Of a DNA stretch of 9,039 nucleotides, positions 6,093 to 9,039 are shown in pieces. A program made the position numbers and the translations under genes. Every line of letters starts with the position of its first letter. Within the stretch, counting starts at the first letter, position 1. Under the pieces are notes generated by a model. That model ran no database searches, had not been told where the DNA came from, and saw only the letters and a list, made by a program, of their open reading frames with translations. The stretch is from an uncultured Desulfuromonadales bacterium (lineage in GTDB: Bacteria > Desulfobacterota > Desulfuromonadia > Desulfuromonadales > Geopsychrobacteraceae). The stretch lies in assembly GCA_947259685.1 (NCBI GenBank), contig CAMYNC010000139.1, positions 1 to 9,039 of the forward strand, written 5' to 3'.

Positions 6093-7214
6093 TCAGGTCA
6101 ACGCCCGTAGGATCCCCTCACCCAGCACCCGGCGCTGCCAGTTTTTCAGCAGTTCGATCCCCTCCAGTTGTTTTTCTGTGCGCGGCTGTCTGCGGGCCAG
6201 CTCTTCGAGCAGGGCATTGTTGATCAACACACCCGGGTCCAGTTCCATCTCTGCGGCAACTTTTTTTCGCCACTCTTTCAGCTGCAGCAACCGCTTGTCG
6301 ACCGCGGGATCCTTTTTCCGTCGCTCGCCGCGCGGATAGACCGGCAGCGCGGTTTCCGGCAGCTCATTGGCCAGACTGATCGGCTCCAGGAGTTTACCGC
6401 CATAGCGTTCAATCAAGCGCGGCGAGAGCCCCTCGGCTCTTTGCAGCTGTTGCCGTCCTTGCGGGTTCAGTTGTGCCAGCGACGCTAACGACTTGTTACC
6501 GATCACCTTATAGAGCGGAGTGTCGCGGCGCCGGGCCTCCTCATCACGCCATTGCAGCAGATTTTCCAGGATCGCCAGCTGCCGCGGTTCCAGCATTCCC
6601 GCGCCCTTAAAGCGCAAGAACAGCGGCCCATCATGCACCGCAAAGCGCACCTTTTCCAGCAGGGAGAATTCTTCCTGAACCCATTCGAGCCGCCCTTTTT
6701 TGATCAGCTGCCGCTCAAAAATCTCCACCAGCCGATGCAGATGGCCGGTGTCCTCGGCAGCATAACGGATCATCCCCTCAGAGAGCGGTCGCTTCGACCA
6801 GTCGGCCCGCTGGTATTGCTTGTCCAGCTCTACGGCAAAATACTTGCGCAGCACATCGGCCAGGCCGAATTTTTCTTCGCCGAGGAACTGACTGGAGATC
6901 ATGGTGTCAAACAAGCCATTGATCTCAATGCCAAAATCTCGGGCCAGGCAGCGGATGTCGTAATCGGCAGCATGAAAGATTTTCCGGATGGCAGGATCGG
7001 CCAGCACGGCTTTAAGTGGGGTCAGTTCGGCACCGGCCAACGGATCGATCAGCACAGTTATTTCCGAAGTCGAAAACTGCAGCAGGCAGACCTTTTCCTG
7101 GTAGTTGTGCATCGAGTCAGCTTCCAGGTCGACAGCGATCACCGTCTGGGCCTGCAGTTCTTTAGCAAAAGCAACCACCTCTGCGGTTGTGGTGAGAATC
7201 GGTGGTAAAGACAT
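6093..7214 (-). CDS. rnd: Ribonuclease D family 3'-5' exonuclease
   Basis: 373 aa. The N-terminal DEDDy exonuclease domain (about 1-190) shows all four acidic residues plus the tyrosine: Asp29 and Glu31 in VIAVDLEAD, Asp86 in FHAADYDIRCL, and Tyr151/Asp155 in YAAEDTGHL. An HRDC domain follows at about 205-285 (TPLYKVIGNKSLASLA...), then a basic helical tail. This is RNase D architecture and length. The family trims 3' ends of tRNA precursors and other small structured RNAs, using two metal ions. The start at 7214 is preceded by GGAGG at 4 nt. That site lies within the end of mutY, whose TAA stop directly abuts this ATG, so the two are probably translationally coupled. It is the last gene of the hisC-mutY-rnd cluster. 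Confidence 0.93.
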   Translation of the reverse strand: MSLPPILTTTAEVVAFAKELQAQTVIAVDLEADSMHNYQEKVCLLQFSTSEITVLIDPLAGAELTPLKAVLADPAIRKIFHAADYDIRCLARDFGIEINGLFDTMISSQFLGEEKFGLADVLRKYFAVELDKQYQRADWSKRPLSEGMIRYAAEDTGHLHRLVEIFERQLIKKGRLEWVQEEFSLLEKVRFAVHDGPLFLRFKGAGMLEPRQLAILENLLQWRDEEARRRDTPLYKVIGNKSLASLAQLNPQGRQQLQRAEGLSPRLIERYGGKLLEPISLANELPETALPVYPRGERRKKDPAVDKRLLQLKEWRKKVAAEMELDPGVLINNALLEELARRQPRTEKQLEGIELLKNWQRRVLGEGILRALT

Positions 7215-8288
7215 TTATCCTCCAGAATTCGGCAGTTTGCCGAGGGCTTTTTTGTGCGCGCCGTGCAGGGCCAGCTGCTCCAGCTGGCTGCCCGAGCACC
7301 AGTCATTTTCGCTTTCTGCGATCCTTGGTAGCTCTGCTATCGACAGTTGAAACAGCTGCAGCTCCAGGCGGAAGTGACTGTAGATATGCTTGATGCTGCC
7401 GAGCGGATGGGGCTTGCCACTCAGTCCCAAATCAGCCATTAACCAGGCGAGCTTATCCGCGCTGGATTCGCCAGCCTGCAGATCGATGGTTGGAAATTCC
7501 CAGAGACCGCCAAGAAAGCCGCTGGCCGGCCGTCGCCGCACCAGGTAACACCCCTGACGTTCGATCAGCAGGGCCAGCTGCTGCCGAAGCGGGATCTTTT
7601 TACTCGGCTTTGTCAGCGGCAGCTGCTGCTCCAACCCCAACAGCCGCGCCTGACAAAGCTGATTGAGCGGACAGTTCTCGCAGCGCGGCTGGCGCGGAAC
7701 ACAGACGGTTGCCCCCAGGTCCATGATCGCCTGGGTGTAATCATGCACAGCTGCTACCGGTGTCAGCAGCTCCGCCCATTGCCAAAGCTGCTTCTCCGCT
7801 GCGCTTGACCGGGGCAGTTCCTGCAACGCAAACAGTCGACAGAGAATCCGCCGCACATTGCCGTCCAGAATCGCGGCCCGCTGGTCAAAAGCCAGGGCGG
7901 CAATCGCCCCGGCGGTCGAACGCCCCACCCCCGGCAGCTGTTGTAACTCTGCTACCGTCGCTGGGAAGCAGCCGGCATGTTCTTCGACCACCATGGTTGC
8001 TGCCGCATGCAGGTTGCGGGCGCGGGCATAGTAGCCAAGTCCGGCCCAAAGGTCGATGACGCTTTCCAGCGGAGCCACCGCCAGATGCTCAACGGTTGGA
8101 AAATTCTCCAGAAACCGCCGGTAATAACCGATCACCGCGGCAACCGTGGTCTGCTGCAGCATAATCTCTGACAGCCAGATCCGGTAAGGGTCACGGGTCT
8201 GCCGCCAGGGCAGTTCGCGCCCTTCCCGGCCATACCATTCCAGCAGCAGAGAGGCGACACTGGCAGGGTTAAAAGGCATCGCGGCCAT
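7215..8288 (-). CDS. mutY: A/G-specific adenine DNA glycosylase
   Basis: 357 aa. It removes adenine mispaired with 8-oxoguanine in base excision repair. The HhH-GPD domain has catalytic Glu41 in WLSEIMLQQTTV, the helix-hairpin-helix LPGVGRSTAGAIAALAF (118-134) and catalytic Asp142 in AILDGNVRRIL. The [4Fe-4S] cysteines fit C-x6-C-x2-C-x5-C exactly (Cys196, 203, 206, 212). The C-terminal NUDIX-like 8-oxoG recognition domain has GFLGGLWEFP and the YSHF loop. The open frame extends 65 codons further upstream (to 8483), but that part is antisense-like sequence inside hisC. The start at 8288 has GAGG 8 nt upstream and gives the family's normal N-terminus. An ATG at 8279 is a close alternative. It begins 10 bp after the hisC stop codon and abuts rnd. 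Confidence 0.95.
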   Translation of the reverse strand: MAAMPFNPASVASLLLEWYGREGRELPWRQTRDPYRIWLSEIMLQQTTVAAVIGYYRRFLENFPTVEHLAVAPLESVIDLWAGLGYYARARNLHAAATMVVEEHAGCFPATVAELQQLPGVGRSTAGAIAALAFDQRAAILDGNVRRILCRLFALQELPRSSAAEKQLWQWAELLTPVAAVHDYTQAIMDLGATVCVPRQPRCENCPLNQLCQARLLGLEQQLPLTKPSKKIPLRQQLALLIERQGCYLVRRRPASGFLGGLWEFPTIDLQAGESSADKLAWLMADLGLSGKPHPLGSIKHIYSHFRLELQLFQLSIAELPRIAESENDWCSGSQLEQLALHGAHKKALGKLPNSGG

Positions 8289-8298
8289 CAATTTACCC

Positions 8299-9039
8299 TC
8301 AACCGATCTCCCGTAGCGCAGCCAGGGTCTGCTGCATCTCTTCGCGGGTGCCGATCGAGATCCGCAAGCCATGCTTGAGAAGCGGATCGGAAAAGTAGCG
8401 CACCAGAATTTTGCGCTCGAACAGCGCATCATAGACCCGCTTGCCATCCCGATCAGGTGGACTGACGAACACAAAGTTGCCATGCGAAGTGATCAGCTGG
8501 TAGCCGAACTTACCCAAAGAGGCGCAGAAGCAGTCGCGCACGTTGCGCACCCTTTCGACGCTCAGCTGCAGATAATCCTGATCTTTAAGCGCGGCACTGG
8601 CTGCCACCAGCGCCAGTCGGTCAAGATGATAGTGGTCACGGATCTTATCCAGGGCCGCGACCACTTCGGGACGAGCCACCGCCAGCCCCAGGCGCATCCC
8701 GGCCAGGGAATAGCTTTTGGAGAAGGTCCGGGTAACGATGATATTCTGGTACTTTTCCACCAGCTCCATGGCACTGCTGTCGGCAAAATCGACATAGGCT
8801 TCATCGACCACCAGCATCCCGGCACAGCGCTGGGAAATTTCCTCGATGTAGGCGTTGTCGAAAATAAACCCGAGCGGAGCATTGGGACTGGTGAGGAAAA
8901 ACAATTTCCCTTCATAGCGCGCCGGAAAGTCCGCGATGCGAAAATCCTCGCTAAGGCCGAAGGTACGGATCTTTGCGCCCTGAATCTCCGCCAGGGTGGC
9001 ATAGTAGGAGTAGGAAGGGTGGATGTAAGCAATCTCCTC
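8299..9039 (-). CDS. hisC: Histidinol-phosphate aminotransferase (N-terminus off window)
   Basis: The C-terminal 246 residues of a fold-type I PLP aminotransferase; the start lies beyond the right edge. The frame is open to the last base, and the visible part begins [20 protein letters not shown]. Motifs: LTSPNAPLG (substrate/PLP Asn), [10 protein letters not shown] (PLP Asp and Tyr), [16 protein letters not shown] with the Schiff-base lysine in SKS, and GLRISIGT with the carboxylate-binding arginine. These fit HisC, which converts imidazole-acetol phosphate and glutamate to histidinol phosphate in histidine synthesis. Related class I/II aminotransferases of similar sequence can act on aromatic amino acids, so specificity is inferred. 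It is followed by mutY after 10 bp, so the two probably share a transcript. No other his gene is visible. Confidence 0.9.
   Translation of the reverse strand, partial: EEIAYIHPSYSYYATLAEIQGAKIRTFGLSEDFRIADFPARYEGKLFFLTSPNAPLGFIFDNAYIEEISQRCAGMLVVDEAYVDFADSSAMELVEKYQNIIVTRTFSKSYSLAGMRLGLAVARPEVVAALDKIRDHYHLDRLALVAASAALKDQDYLQLSVERVRNVRDCFCASLGKFGYQLITSHGNFVFVSPPDRDGKRVYDALFERKILVRYFSDPLLKHGLRISIGTREEMQQTLAALREIG

Noticed and set aside
8289..8483. Longer MutY N-terminus from 8483
   Set aside because: The 65 extra residues lie in an off-frame of hisC, resemble no MutY N-terminus, and would require a deep gene overlap.

Overview
This window carries seven protein genes (one cut by the right edge) and three tRNA genes. 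The protein families and layout suggest a Gram-negative bacterium of the Desulfuromonadales/Geobacterales type. That placement is inferred from gene content, base composition and gene style, not from a search. Almost everything is on the minus strand; only the fumarase gene is on the plus strand.

Left part (1-1320), read leftwards: tRNA-Ser(UGA), tRNA-Ser(GCU), a small secreted DUF2155-type lipoprotein gene and tRNA-Arg(ACG), the last with its own promoter. Each serine tRNA is followed by a roughly 140-bp non-coding, hairpin-rich unit, then a second copy of the last 21 nt of that same tRNA, then a truncated second unit. The units at the two tRNAs are about 90% identical. They differ at paired positions in ways that keep the hairpins. 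The layout resembles the rtT repeats behind E. coli tyrT, or a very small element that duplicates tRNA 3' ends. This is the most interesting structure in the window.

Middle part (1425-4513): serS (seryl-tRNA synthetase, directly upstream of the two tRNA-Ser genes), a palindromic intergenic element, an HD-domain phosphohydrolase of the YfbR type, a mirror pair of REP-like palindromes, and an EamA-family membrane transporter.

Right part (4614-9039): fumC (class II fumarase, plus strand, own promoter) converges on a minus-strand cluster hisC-mutY-rnd. In that cluster mutY follows hisC by 10 bp, and the mutY stop codon directly abuts the rnd start codon. A third REP-like palindrome lies just past the fumC stop. 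The themes are translation (serS, tRNAs), RNA processing (rnd), DNA repair (mutY), histidine synthesis (hisC) and the TCA cycle (fumC). No phage, IS, CRISPR or defence genes were seen.
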